Of a stretch of DNA of 22,926 bases, positions 1 through 5,605 are shown piece by piece. The first letter of the stretch is position 1. Every line of letters starts with the position of its first letter. A model generated the notes under the pieces. That model was given only the letters and a program-made list of their open reading frames with translations. It was not told where the DNA came from and did not search any database. The position numbers were made by a program, and so were the translations under genes. This DNA is from a virus. Location of the stretch: positions 1 to 22,926 of the IMG/VR virus record IMGVR_UViG_3300048797_000065; one strand, written 5' to 3'.

Positions 1-58
1 GGTGAGGCCTCACGATGAGCCGAATCTGGGAAATCCCGAGCTCGCAAACCGGAGTTAG
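1..58 (+). CDS. Possible 3' end of a gene that begins upstream of the window
   Basis: One frame (starting at base 2) is open from the left edge to a TAG at 56-58, giving 18 residues that include PHDEPNLGNPELANRS. The other two plus frames stop within the first 18 bases. No family can be named from so short a piece. It fits the plus-strand orientation of the following genes and the intergenic gap that begins at 59. It could also be chance. Confidence 0.3.
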   Translation, partial: VRPHDEPNLGNPELANRS

Positions 59-74
59 AGGCCCCTGGCGTGAA

Positions 75-84
75 AACGGCCGTT
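75..84. promoter_or_regulatory. AACG-NN-CGTT palindromic site (centre GC)
   Basis: Perfect palindrome AACGGCCGTT followed by TGTAGC, matching the downstream flank (one variable base, then GTAGC) seen at several other copies. It lies in the gap upstream of the small gene at 201. Function is inferred: operator or phage promoter element. Confidence 0.6.
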
Positions 85-100
85 TGTAGCCCCAGATGCG

Positions 101-110
101 AACGCGCGTT
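101..110. promoter_or_regulatory. AACG-NN-CGTT palindromic site (centre CG)
   Basis: AACGCGCGTT preceded by CG, so the left side reads CGAAC as in an actinobacterial LexA box. It starts 26 bp after the start of the previous copy. A TTGACG at 118-123 follows and could be a -35 element, but no convincing -10 is seen. Confidence 0.6.
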
Positions 111-200
111 GCCGGGCTTGACGGGATCTGTCCAGTTTCGGCCGATAGGGGTGGGGAACCGGCGTCCGGACCACGCGCCATCCTCTGGGATGGGAGTGTC

Positions 201-383
201 ATGGACATCGAAGAGCTCATCGTGCGACATGAGGCCGACGCCTGGGACTGCCACAGCCGCGGGAAGGCCGCCTCCGCTGAGCTGCACATGGTCTTCACCC
301 GGGAGCTGAAAGAGATCGCCGGCCCGATCATGCACTGGAGCAACGGGCTGCCCGTGGTGCGGGTCAAGCTGCTGCGTTACTGA
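201..383 (+). CDS. Small hypothetical protein (60 aa)
   Basis: The ATG at 201 follows a purine-rich TGGGAG. The 60-residue product has an acidic N-terminal half (MDIEELIVRHEADAW) and a C-terminal part ending in VRVKLLRY. It has no signal peptide, membrane segment or cysteine motif, and I do not recognise the family. Codon use is typical of the GC-rich phage genes around it. It is the first gene after two palindromic sites, so its expression may depend on them. It ends 30 bases before the next ATG, in the same frame. Confidence 0.6.
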   Translation: MDIEELIVRHEADAWDCHSRGKAASAELHMVFTRELKEIAGPIMHWSNGLPVVRVKLLRY

Positions 384-413
384 GTTACTAAGTTCCCGAC
401 CCGACGACCATGC

Positions 414-773
414 ATGGGAGTAACCAGCGACAGGAATGACCCCGGCCTGAAGGACATCGGCCCGGACGGGATGCAGCGGACCTACCTCGTGCTGAGTGAG
501 GAAGAGAGAGCCAAGGGCTTCGTCCGGCCGGTGCGCACGAAGTACATCCACCTGGGGCATGTGAACCTGGATGGATCTTTCAGCCCGTGCGGCGCCGTCA
601 CCACGATGGGCAAGGCCATAGCGGAGACCTACGCTCGAGAGCCGAGGTTCTACGGCGGGACGATGTGCGTGCGTTGCCACGCCCACTTCCCGGTTGGAGC
701 CGACGGGGAGTTCGACTGGGCTGAGCCGCGCAAGGACACGCCTCTGGGCCAGGGCGACAAGGTGGGCACATGA
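414..773 (+). CDS. Small cysteine-containing hypothetical phage protein (119 aa)
   Basis: The stretch GMQRTYLVLSEEERAKGF looks like the conserved N-terminal part of a small protein found in actinophages (from memory, not checked). The C-terminal half has a C (SPCG), then CVRCHAHF, which could bind one zinc ion with the upstream Cys and a His. The start is uncertain. The ATG at 414 has no clear ribosome binding site, while an in-frame ATG at 471 has a nearby GACGGG and would give a 100-residue protein beginning MQRTYL. The frame cannot extend further upstream because the preceding gene ends in the same frame at 383. The stop overlaps the next start as ATGA. Function unknown. Confidence 0.75.
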   Translation: MGVTSDRNDPGLKDIGPDGMQRTYLVLSEEERAKGFVRPVRTKYIHLGHVNLDGSFSPCGAVTTMGKAIAETYAREPRFYGGTMCVRCHAHFPVGADGEFDWAEPRKDTPLGQGDKVGT

Positions 774-997
774 ACGAGAAGGATCGCGTCTACGCCGCAG
801 CCCAGCTGATCGTCGACCACTATCCTCGGGGCGATCGGAAGACCTGTACCTGCAAGGAGTCGTGGAGCCCGCTGCACGTCGCCATGGCGCTGAACGACGC
901 CGGGCTGCTCTGTGCGCTGGTCAAGGTCGCGCCCTTCGATGACGGGTTCGGCAACGAGCCCGGGCCCATCGAGGACGTCGTCGTGAATCTGCCGTGA
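770..997 (+). CDS. Small hypothetical protein (75 aa)
   Basis: It starts at the ATG that overlaps the previous stop (ATGA) and ends in a GTGA overlap with the next gene, so it is translationally coupled on both sides. The product begins MNEKDRVYAAAQLIVDHY and contains a CTCKES motif near residue 26. The C-terminus is acidic. There is no membrane segment or known domain. The coupling suggests it is made together with the membrane protein that follows, but no role can be assigned. Confidence 0.7.
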   Translation: MNEKDRVYAAAQLIVDHYPRGDRKTCTCKESWSPLHVAMALNDAGLLCALVKVAPFDDGFGNEPGPIEDVVVNLP

Positions 998-1416
998 TCC
1001 CGCACCCGCACATCGCCGCCCGCAAGATCGCTGGGCCACCGAAGCACAAGCAGGCCGCCGGCGCCGGTCTGAACTCGCGTGTGGCCCTGAAGATCACCAG
1101 CGCGGTAGGAACCATGTGGTGCGCCTACATCTTCGCTCTGCTGGCCCTGGTGAGCCTGCCTGACGCTATTCACGGCGGACGGCCAACGATCATCTCCTGG
1201 ATCGCCCAGACGTTCATCCAGCTGGTGCTGCTGAGCATCATCATGGTCGGCCAGAACATCTCCGCGGTCGCTTCCGACGCCCGGGCCCTGGCGACCTACA
1301 ACGACGCCGATGCGATCCTGCACACGGCGCTGGAGATCGAGAAGCACCTCCTGGCTCAGGACCTGATGTTCGCCAGTCTCGTCCGGATGCCCGTGTCTCG
1401 ACAAGAGGAGGAGTGA
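994..1416 (+). CDS. Two-helix membrane protein, DUF1003-like
   Basis: The 140-residue protein starts at a GTG overlapping the previous TGA. Hydrophobic segments at about residues 38-56 and 65-86 predict two transmembrane helices joined by a short loop. After the second helix comes VGQNISAVASDARA and a soluble tail rich in Ala and Glu (about 88-140). Two helices followed by a QN-containing motif and a charged helix recall the DUF1003 membrane family. The family assignment is by eye. A basic N-terminal region (1-30) would be cytoplasmic. The gene overlaps the next one, which encodes an exported nuclease, so the two may act together at the host membrane. It could alternatively assist lysis, but no lysin is adjacent. 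Confidence 0.75.
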   Translation: MIPHPHIAARKIAGPPKHKQAAGAGLNSRVALKITSAVGTMWCAYIFALLALVSLPDAIHGGRPTIISWIAQTFIQLVLLSIIMVGQNISAVASDARALATYNDADAILHTALEIEKHLLAQDLMFASLVRMPVSRQEEE

Positions 1417-1895
1417 TGTGCAGACTCGCGATCCTTGGCATCTGGGCTTTGGCCGGCTGCGGCGTAGCAAGTCCGGTCGCGCCGAGCTCGCCTACGCTGA
1501 GCCCGAGCAAGGCCTACACCATCGTGATGCCGACCAAGGCTCTGACGCCGGGCAAGGCCGACACCACGAGCCTGGCGATCATTTGCCACACATCGACCGA
1601 CACTCGGCGTAACGTCACCGAGGCAACCAAGGTCAAGGTCTTCGCTGAGTACCACGTCACCACTCGTGCCAACTACGAGGTGGACCATCTGATCCCGCTG
1701 GCCATTGGTGGATCCAACAGCATCCTCAATCTCTGGCCGGAGCCGGCAACGCCCGTTCCTGGATTCCACCAGAAGGACGTGCTTGAAGTGAAGCTCCACG
1801 ACCTCGTGTGCTCGGGAAAGCTCGACGTCGTGAAGGCCCAGAACCAGATAGCCACGGATTGGTCAGCTGCTTACTTCCAGTACGTGAAGCCGTGA
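1416..1895 (+). CDS. Exported, lipoprotein-like HNH nuclease
   Basis: I chose the ATG at 1416 because AAGAGGAGGAG lies just upstream; a GTG at 1413 is in frame. The 159-residue product has a short hydrophobic N-terminus ending in a lipobox (LAGC, Cys15), then a Ser/Pro-rich linker, predicting a lipoprotein on the outer face of the membrane. The mature part has an HNH-type core: YEVDHLIPLAIGGSNSILNLW (DH at 90-91, N105), then FHQKD at 117-121. Cys58 and Cys132 could form a disulfide, fitting an extracytoplasmic site. Related secreted HNH proteins occur in bacteria. In a phage, such an enzyme could cut incoming DNA of competitors. That role is inference. The last codons overlap an extended regulatory repeat. 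Confidence 0.8.
   Translation: MCRLAILGIWALAGCGVASPVAPSSPTLSPSKAYTIVMPTKALTPGKADTTSLAIICHTSTDTRRNVTEATKVKVFAEYHVTTRANYEVDHLIPLAIGGSNSILNLWPEPATPVPGFHQKDVLEVKLHDLVCSGKLDVVKAQNQIATDWSAAYFQYVKP
1748..1757. promoter_or_regulatory. AACG-NN-CGTT palindrome inside the exported HNH gene
   Basis: AACGCCCGTT occurs within the coding sequence. Its flanks do not match the GTAGC or TACG extensions of the intergenic copies, so it may be incidental or a weaker site. Confidence 0.3.
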
Positions 1896-1917
1896 ACCAG
1901 ACGTAAAAACGCGCGTT
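1891..1917 (-). promoter_or_regulatory. Extended 27-bp palindrome element, minus orientation
   Basis: The palindrome AACGCGCGTT is at 1908-1917. Read on the minus strand it continues into TACGTCTGGTTCACG, the same 15-base extension found on the plus strand at 3137 and 10116. Read on the plus strand it is followed by GGTAGC, the other common flank. The element covers the stop codon of the exported HNH gene. Confidence 0.65.
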
Positions 1918-1926
1918 GGTAGCAGC

Positions 1927-2025
1927 ATGGGTGTGGATGCCATCCACATCAGCCTCAGTTCTAATCAGTTGGATTCGACTGCTGAGCACAAGAAACGGCT
2001 GCATAATCCGGCTGAGCACGCTTGA
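1927..2025 (+). CDS. Possible 32-residue peptide
   Basis: An ATG ten bases after the palindrome opens a 32-codon frame (MGVDAIHISLSSNQLDS at the start, NPAEHA at the end) ending in TGA at 2023. Codon choice is acceptable, but no ribosome binding site is visible, so it would have to be a leaderless or weakly translated peptide. It lies directly before the integrase remnant and may simply be scar sequence. Confidence 0.25.
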   Translation: MGVDAIHISLSSNQLDSTAEHKKRLHNPAEHA

Positions 2026-2032
2026 GGAGAGC

Positions 2033-2188
2033 ATCCGGGCCGTCCTGCTATCCGGCGGCCAGCCAGTTCTGGCCGTCTCCAGGCGCCTGGGGCACGCTGG
2101 GGTCTCGATCACCAGTGACCTGTACGGCCACCTGCTCCCAGAGGTCGACGTAGCCCTGCTGAGCCTTCTGGGCAATGCGGGCCTGTAG
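2033..2188 (+). pseudogene. 3' remnant of a tyrosine integrase
   Basis: The frame reads AVLLSGGQPVLAVSRRLGH and then SITSDLYGHLLPEVD, the C-terminal signature of phage tyrosine recombinases. The LGH histidine and the LYGH nucleophilic tyrosine (codon at about 2123) are present. The N-terminal arm-binding domain, most of the catalytic domain and the first catalytic Arg/HxxR box are missing. Upstream the frame turns into unrelated sequence near 2030, with no plausible start. The remnant lies antisense to the 3' part of a minus-strand gene whose stop falls at 2048. It is best read as the relic of a deleted integrase next to an excisionase-like gene. It could only be functional if the 5' part were supplied elsewhere. 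Confidence 0.75.
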
Positions 2189-2404
2189 GCGTCGCTCAGA
2201 ATGGACCACATTATTGAACGGCTGCGCCAGGTCTGGGCGACCATGTCGCACGTAGTGCTTCTCGATCGCTTCCATGGTCGTGTCCAGCCGTGCTGCGATT
2301 TCGACTGGCGTGCAGCTGGGCAGCAGGAACTCGACGTTCTCGAGGATCTGCCTCGTGGTGAGCTTGGCTTCGTTCTGGATGCGCCGCAGCGCGGCGATGG
2401 TCAT
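2048..2404 (-). CDS. Helix-turn-helix protein with a 3' end running into integrase scar
   Basis: Last gene of the minus-strand operon. The start at 2404 overlaps the previous stop (ATGA). The first 90 or so residues look native: a helical segment (TIAALRRIQNEAKLTTRQIL), then CTPVEIAARLDTTMEAIEKHY, a likely helix-turn-helix, then a charged helix. The last 25-30 residues (roughly after DLWEQ) are antisense to the integrase remnant and look like read-through rather than conserved protein. The total of 118 residues may therefore exceed the ancestral length. It is probably a DNA-binding regulator; its target is unknown. Confidence 0.7.
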   Translation of the reverse strand: MTIAALRRIQNEAKLTTRQILENVEFLLPSCTPVEIAARLDTTMEAIEKHYVRHGRPDLAQPFNNVVHSERRLQARIAQKAQQGYVDLWEQVAVQVTGDRDPSVPQAPGDGQNWLAAG

Positions 2405-2604
2405 GTTCGATCGGCGAAGGCGCGAACCTCGTCGGCCACGATCTGAGCGGCTCTGACCGCGCCGAGCTTGAGGAACAGCACGTGCTCGTCATCCACTGGA
2501 TTGTTCAGGTGGCCGACGACGTAGGCGACCGCGTCGTCGGCGAAGGTCTCGGCCCCGAGCAGGTCGAGCAGGATGGATGCGGCCTTGGCTGATGGTTCGC
2601 TCAT
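2401..2604 (-). CDS. Small hypothetical protein (67 aa)
   Basis: Third gene of the minus operon, coupled by ATGA overlaps on both sides. It is a helical, acidic, Ala- and Leu-rich protein (LLDLLGAETFADDAVAYVV; C-terminal VRAAQIVADEVRAFADRT). It has no cysteine motif, membrane segment or recognised domain. The strict overlap arrangement and phage-like codon use support it as a real gene. Confidence 0.7.
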   Translation of the reverse strand: MSEPSAKAASILLDLLGAETFADDAVAYVVGHLNNPVDDEHVLFLKLGAVRAAQIVADEVRAFADRT

Positions 2605-2849
2605 GACTGCCCGCTTCTGATTTGCCAGGCCTCACCGAGGCGCTTGGTCAGAGCGTCTGTGCAGGCCTCTGCGTTGTTGGGAGTCTCGGCGCTGGCCAGA
2701 TCCTTGAAGAAGGTGGCGTTGACGTAATGCTGGCCTCCCAGCAGAATCTTCGGGCACTCGTAGTAGCCGCTCCACTCGATCGCCTGAATGGAGTCAGGGT
2801 TGACCCAGGTGGCCTTGCCTACCTGGACGAGAATGGGTGCGTCGCTCAC
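2601..2849 (-). CDS. Small hypothetical protein (82 aa)
   Basis: Second gene of the minus operon, starting at a GTG that overlaps the preceding TGA (GTGA) and ending in an ATGA overlap. The product begins MSDAPILVQVGKATWVNPDS and contains PKILLGGQHYVNATF. The alternation of polar and hydrophobic residues suggests a small beta-rich fold followed by a C-terminal helix. No family is recognised. Confidence 0.7.
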   Translation of the reverse strand: MSDAPILVQVGKATWVNPDSIQAIEWSGYYECPKILLGGQHYVNATFFKDLASAETPNNAEACTDALTKRLGEAWQIRSGQS

Positions 2850-3058
2850 GATCCACCTCGCGTAGGTACGAGGTCATCCCGCTGTTTGGGCGCCACCGCG
2901 GACTCCGCGGCCAGGGCGGACAGGTCAGACTCGGTGAACCGGTACTTGGAGCCGAGCTTGTGATGGGCGATCTTGCCGTCGCGGCACTGCTTCCAGATCC
3001 AGTCGACGCTCATGCCGGTCATCTTGGCGGCATCGTGGGCAGAGTAGAAGGTGATCAT
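2846..3058 (-). CDS. Excisionase-like helix-turn-helix protein
   Basis: First gene of the minus operon (70 aa). Its domain reads YSAHDAAKMTGMSVDWIWKQ, then GKIAHHKLGSKYRFTESDL: a MerR/excisionase-type winged HTH in which a helix-turn-helix is followed by a wing carrying the G-x-K-Y-R-F-x-x-x-D-L pattern. This family includes phage Xis and small transcriptional regulators. An integrase remnant nearby favours an origin as Xis. With no intact integrase visible, it may now serve as a repressor. The divergent upstream region carries two ACCAAGTG direct repeats 20 bp apart, a plausible binding site. Confidence 0.8.
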   Translation of the reverse strand: MITFYSAHDAAKMTGMSVDWIWKQCRDGKIAHHKLGSKYRFTESDLSALAAESAVAPKQRDDLVPTRGGS

Positions 3059-3070
3059 GGCTGGGTCTCG

Positions 3071-3098
3071 ACCAAGTGGGATCAGATCTAACCAAGTG
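3071..3098. promoter_or_regulatory. Two direct ACCAAGTG repeats at 20-bp spacing in the divergent control region
   Basis: ACCAAGTG occurs at 3071-3078 and again at 3091-3098, with AGATCT between them. The 20-bp period is two helical turns, as expected for cooperative binding on one face of DNA. The repeats lie 13 bp upstream of the excisionase-like start, in the 151-bp gap between the minus operon and the plus gene at 3210. They may be operators of the HTH protein. Confidence 0.45.
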
Positions 3099-3136
3099 AT
3101 GCCGGTGAGCCTCGAGGCAGATCAGCGTGACGTGAC

Positions 3137-3163
3137 AACGGGCGTTAGTACGTCTGGTTCGCG
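3137..3163 (+). promoter_or_regulatory. Extended 27-bp palindrome element, plus orientation
   Basis: AACGGGCGTT at 3137-3146, preceded by TGAC and followed by AGTACGTCTGGTTCGCG. The extension matches the copies at 1891-1917 (minus) and 10116-10142 (plus). It ends 46 bases before the ATG at 3210. Confidence 0.65.
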
Positions 3164-3209
3164 GTCGATAGGTCTAAAGTCCCGACACGCTTGAGCGAAG
3201 GAGTACCCA

Positions 3210-3473
3210 ATGCCTGACACCGATCTGACCACCGAGCCCGAGGTCACGCCACCGTCCGAGCTCAAGGGCGAGGCCCTGACTCAGGCACTCGACGACGCTG
3301 GTCTGCCGAAGACCGGCACGGCCGACGAGAAGCGAGCCTCGCTGGCTGAGACCGAGCCCGAGCCCGAGGTGTTCTCCAATCCAGGGTTGGCTATGGGCGC
3401 ACCGGCCTACAGTCCGCCTGAGGGGTTCGAGCACACGGCCTACAACCCGGACAACGTCCAGCACATCAGCTGA
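3210..3473 (+). CDS. Small acidic protein with a HeH/SAP-like motif
   Basis: The ATG at 3210 has GAAGGAG just upstream. The 87-residue protein has an acidic, Pro-rich N-terminus, then ELKGEALTQALDDAGLPKTG and ADEKRASLAE (about residues 17-46). The pattern leu-x-x-x-leu-x-x-x-gly-leu, TG, then a lysine/arginine helix is typical of HeH/LEM/SAP-like two-helix motifs seen in small phage proteins. The rest is acidic and low in complexity, ending NPDNVQHIS. It is monocistronic: an extended palindromic element lies upstream and a strong terminator downstream. Role unknown. Confidence 0.7.
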   Translation: MPDTDLTTEPEVTPPSELKGEALTQALDDAGLPKTGTADEKRASLAETEPEPEVFSNPGLAMGAPAYSPPEGFEHTAYNPDNVQHIS

Positions 3474-3518
3474 GCCAGACCTACGGCCCCTGACGGGCCC
3501 GGGCCAGGGGAAGAGCCT

Positions 3519-3566
3519 GACACAGCGAGCCCCAGCGATCCCCCTGACCTGGGGCTCGGCTGTGTC
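3519..3566 (+). terminator. Strong hairpin terminator
   Basis: The arms GACACAGCGAGCCCCAG (3519-3535) and CTGGGGCTCGGCTGTGTC (3549-3566) pair over 17 bp with a single bulged G and a 13-base loop. There is no U-run, but a palindromic site begins three bases later. A second, weaker hairpin (CCCCTG/CAGGGG, 3487-3510) lies just before it. Confidence 0.75.
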
Positions 3567-3568
3567 GT

Positions 3569-3578
3569 AACGCGCGTT
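3569..3578. promoter_or_regulatory. AACG-NN-CGTT site directly after a terminator
   Basis: AACGCGCGTT followed by GATATTGG. It sits between the terminator ending at 3566 and the gene at 3635, a position expected for a promoter or operator that starts a new transcription unit. Confidence 0.65.
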
Positions 3579-3634
3579 GATATTGGATTGAGTGCTCCTG
3601 AGCCGATGCTCCGAAGCGAAAGGAAGGTCCCAAC

Positions 3635-4465
3635 ATGAGTCTGACCAAGAGCACCTACTCGCAGGCCGCTTCCCTGACCTACGAAGACGTCACGATCTCT
3701 CCAGCGACCCTGGCCGACGGCACGCTGGCCACGCGTTTCGACCCGTTGGCCTTCCCTCAGAAGGAGGTCAAGTACGCCGGATACCTGGGGACCATCCTGG
3801 GAGCGCCGACCCTGACCAAGGGGACCGTGCTGCATGATCCTGCGGTTGCCATCGCCAACTTGGTCGTGGGAGCTGGAGGCGCCGCCGAGTCTGACACTGT
3901 GACGATTACCGGCAGCCCGACCGGCGGCACCTGGACCCTGACCTACGGTGGCAACACCACCGCGGCTCTGGCGATCGGTGCCACCAATGCGCAGGTCCAG
4001 ACGGCGCTGAACGCGCTGGCTGGCGTGGCCGTCACGGTCACCGGGTCCGCAGGAGGGCCATACACGGTCACTTGGAACGCCGTTGGTGTCCGTACCGCAC
4101 TGACCGCGGCTGACATCTTCACTGCCGTCGGTGCGTTCGCCTCGGGCACGTACTACTGGAAGCTCACCGCCGGTGACGGCTTCGGGGAGGTCGTCTCCAA
4201 TGAGGTCACGGCCACGCTGACGACCAACGACGCGCAGCCCTTCACGTGGGCAGCCGTCCCTGGTGACGGCTTCCACCAGACGGTCTACCGGCTCTACCGT
4301 GGCACGGCCTCCAATGCCGAGACCAAGCTCATCGCCACGACCACGGCCCTGACGGTCACGGACACGGGCGCGGCCGGCACCACAGTCACCGCACCCTCTG
4401 CGACCAACAAGACCGGCCACGCCGTCCCGCGCGCCGCGCGCACCACCCACGGGGCCGGATCATGA
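3635..4465 (+). CDS. Beta-rich virion protein with Ig/FN3-like modules
   Basis: 276 residues from an ATG preceded by AAAGGAAGG. After an N-terminal region (1-70), residues of about 75-155 form a module with DTVTITGSPTGGTWTLTYGG and a later GPYTVTW, the pattern of a repeated beta domain common in actinophage virion proteins. Residues of about 168-255 form a second beta domain (TYYWKLTAGDGFGEV; YRLYRGTAS) that looks fibronectin type III-like. The C-terminus is basic (RAARTTHG). It is Thr-, Ala- and Gly-rich with no cysteine. It is likely displayed on the particle and may help bind the host surface. It overlaps the next gene (ATGA), which is also beta-rich. Confidence 0.7.
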   Translation: MSLTKSTYSQAASLTYEDVTISPATLADGTLATRFDPLAFPQKEVKYAGYLGTILGAPTLTKGTVLHDPAVAIANLVVGAGGAAESDTVTITGSPTGGTWTLTYGGNTTAALAIGATNAQVQTALNALAGVAVTVTGSAGGPYTVTWNAVGVRTALTAADIFTAVGAFASGTYYWKLTAGDGFGEVVSNEVTATLTTNDAQPFTWAAVPGDGFHQTVYRLYRGTASNAETKLIATTTALTVTDTGAAGTTVTAPSATNKTGHAVPRAARTTHGAGS

Positions 4466-4704
4466 AGGTCGTTGTGGGCACGGTTACCCCGGTGCTGCTG
4501 CCAGTGGTTGAGCCGAGCTCGACGGTGACGATCCAGAACCTCGGCACTGGTGTCGTCTATGTCGACGGCGACCCGGGCGTGACCACCGGTACCGGCATGA
4601 AGATCCCGGTCGGGACGTCTCTGACGATCTCGGGCCCAGACTCTCTCGGGTCGCTGTACCTGATCTCCGACATTGCCGCCACTGACGTCCGTTACCTCGC
4701 CTAG
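4462..4704 (+). CDS. Small beta-rich hypothetical virion-like protein
   Basis: The 80-residue protein is coupled to the upstream virion gene by ATGA. Its sequence alternates Val, Thr and Gly (VTIQNLGTGVVYVDG; GTSLTISGPDSLGSLYLIS), suggesting an all-beta fold of one sandwich. There is no signal peptide or membrane segment. The resemblance to small capsid or tail accessory proteins is by composition only. It ends in TAG, whose AGGAG context also provides the ribosome binding site of the next gene. Confidence 0.7.
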   Translation: MKVVVGTVTPVLLPVVEPSSTVTIQNLGTGVVYVDGDPGVTTGTGMKIPVGTSLTISGPDSLGSLYLISDIAATDVRYLA

Positions 4705-4713
4705 GAGAAAATC

Positions 4714-4986
4714 ATGACCGATCTATCCCTTCCCCGTGAAACGGGAGTCGAGAAGTCCAGCCAGTCCTGCCCGACCTGTGGAGGCTCTGTCCCCACAGTC
4801 ACCTCGCCCTACGGGTCCACCTCAGTGGGCGCCTGCCCCACGTGCTGGCCGGCTTCGGCTTCCAGTCAGCTGGAGGCCCAGCAGACGGCAGCCCTGGCTG
4901 TTGACGAGCCAGCTCCAGTCGATCAGACTGAGAAGGTCCCACAGACGTCGAGCGTCCAGCCACCGTCCACCGGCGACGACGAGTAA
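4714..4986 (+). CDS. Small zinc-ribbon-like protein
   Basis: The ATG at 4714 follows TAGGAGAAAATC. The 90-residue protein has CPTCGG at residues 19-24 and CPTC at 40-43, a four-cysteine zinc ribbon. It is followed by a disordered, acidic, Gln/Pro-rich tail ending DDE. It is the last gene before a strong terminator, so it ends the operon begun at 3635. Role unknown; it may bind a protein or nucleic-acid partner. Confidence 0.7.
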   Translation: MTDLSLPRETGVEKSSQSCPTCGGSVPTVTSPYGSTSVGACPTCWPASASSQLEAQQTAALAVDEPAPVDQTEKVPQTSSVQPPSTGDDE

Positions 4987-5014
4987 CTCGACCGCTCGAG
5001 CGAAGGCTCGGCGC

Positions 5015-5058
5015 AACAAGCCCCTCACGACTTTGACCGAGCCCGTGAGGGGCTTGTT
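5015..5058 (+). terminator. Strong bidirectional-type terminator
   Basis: The arms AACAAGCCCCTCACG (5015-5029) and CGTGAGGGGCTTGTT (5044-5058) pair perfectly over 15 bp with a 14-base loop. It follows the zinc-ribbon gene by 28 bases. No clear U-run follows, as is common in GC-rich actinobacterial terminators. Confidence 0.8.
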
Positions 5059-5321
5059 GGTTCCCGAGATGGATGGTCGAGGGATCTGACGCGGCCGTAG
5101 TGGCCGTGGCTCCCTCGCGGATGACCAGGTGCGGCAACGCCCAGGTGGACAATGGCTCGGTCGGAAACTTCGTCTACGGACTCAGGTGTGGCACTGATCC
5201 AGAAGCAACCAATGAGGCGTTCCTCTTACCTACCCAGCGATTTTGGCTGTGGGGGGTAGGGGGGCCGTCTCTAATCGTTGCTTGTCTGGATCTAGGTGTG
5301 GCTTCAAGAAAGTGGCCGCGC
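5059..5321. other. Long non-coding stretch with a G-rich tract
   Basis: Together with the leader to 5407 this is the longest gene-free stretch of the window. I see no convincing gene in it. It holds a G6-TA-G6 tract at 5251-5264 that can pair partly with CCTACCC at 5229-5235, and two copies of AGGTGTGGC (5184 and 5294). It may contain a promoter, a small RNA or remnant sequence. No tRNA features were found. Confidence 0.4.
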
Positions 5322-5331
5322 AACGCGCGTT
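5322..5331. promoter_or_regulatory. AACG-NN-CGTT site upstream of the LexA-like operon
   Basis: AACGCGCGTT followed by GATAGAAAC, 76 bases upstream of the ATG at 5408. It would be well placed for autoregulation of the operon that contains the LexA-like gene. Confidence 0.65.
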
Positions 5332-5407
5332 GATAGAAACTCCCGGCTGAACCTGGTGCGCTCGAGGGGTGAGAGCGGTAGCCTTGTCATATCGACAAAG
5401 GAGCGTC

Positions 5408-5605
5408 ATGAGCCCAGAGATGAAGTACGAGACCGCCGAGCCCGTCAATCTGGGGCCGGGTGAGTCCAAGGCCGTGCGGTTCATCTCCTCCATCGACGGG
5501 AGCGAACACATGTTCATGGTCAGTCTCAGCGAGATCGGCGAGGTCACGGTCATCACCGACGACATGTCGATCACCGCAGACGAGTACCAGTTCGAGGAGT
5601 CATGA
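5408..5605 (+). CDS. Small acidic hypothetical protein (65 aa)
   Basis: The ATG at 5408 is chosen because AAAGGAG precedes it by six bases; an upstream in-frame start at 5369 lacks such a site. The acidic 65-residue protein begins MSPEMKYETAEPVNLGPGES and continues with alternating residues (FISSIDGSEHMFMVSLSE; VTVITDDMSI), suggesting a small beta-sheet fold. It is coupled by ATGA to the LexA-like gene. It might modulate that regulator, but this is only suggested by position. Confidence 0.75.
   Translation: MSPEMKYETAEPVNLGPGESKAVRFISSIDGSEHMFMVSLSEIGEVTVITDDMSITADEYQFEES

Noticed and set aside
3440-4450. Long minus-strand open frame opposite the beta-rich virion gene
   Set aside because: Low-complexity Gly/Arg antisense translation without ribosome binding site; the plus strand carries the coherent protein.
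5073-5333. Plus-strand open frame of 86 codons in the long gap
   Set aside because: No ribosome binding site, mixed codon pattern, no domain, and it would cover the palindromic site at 5322.
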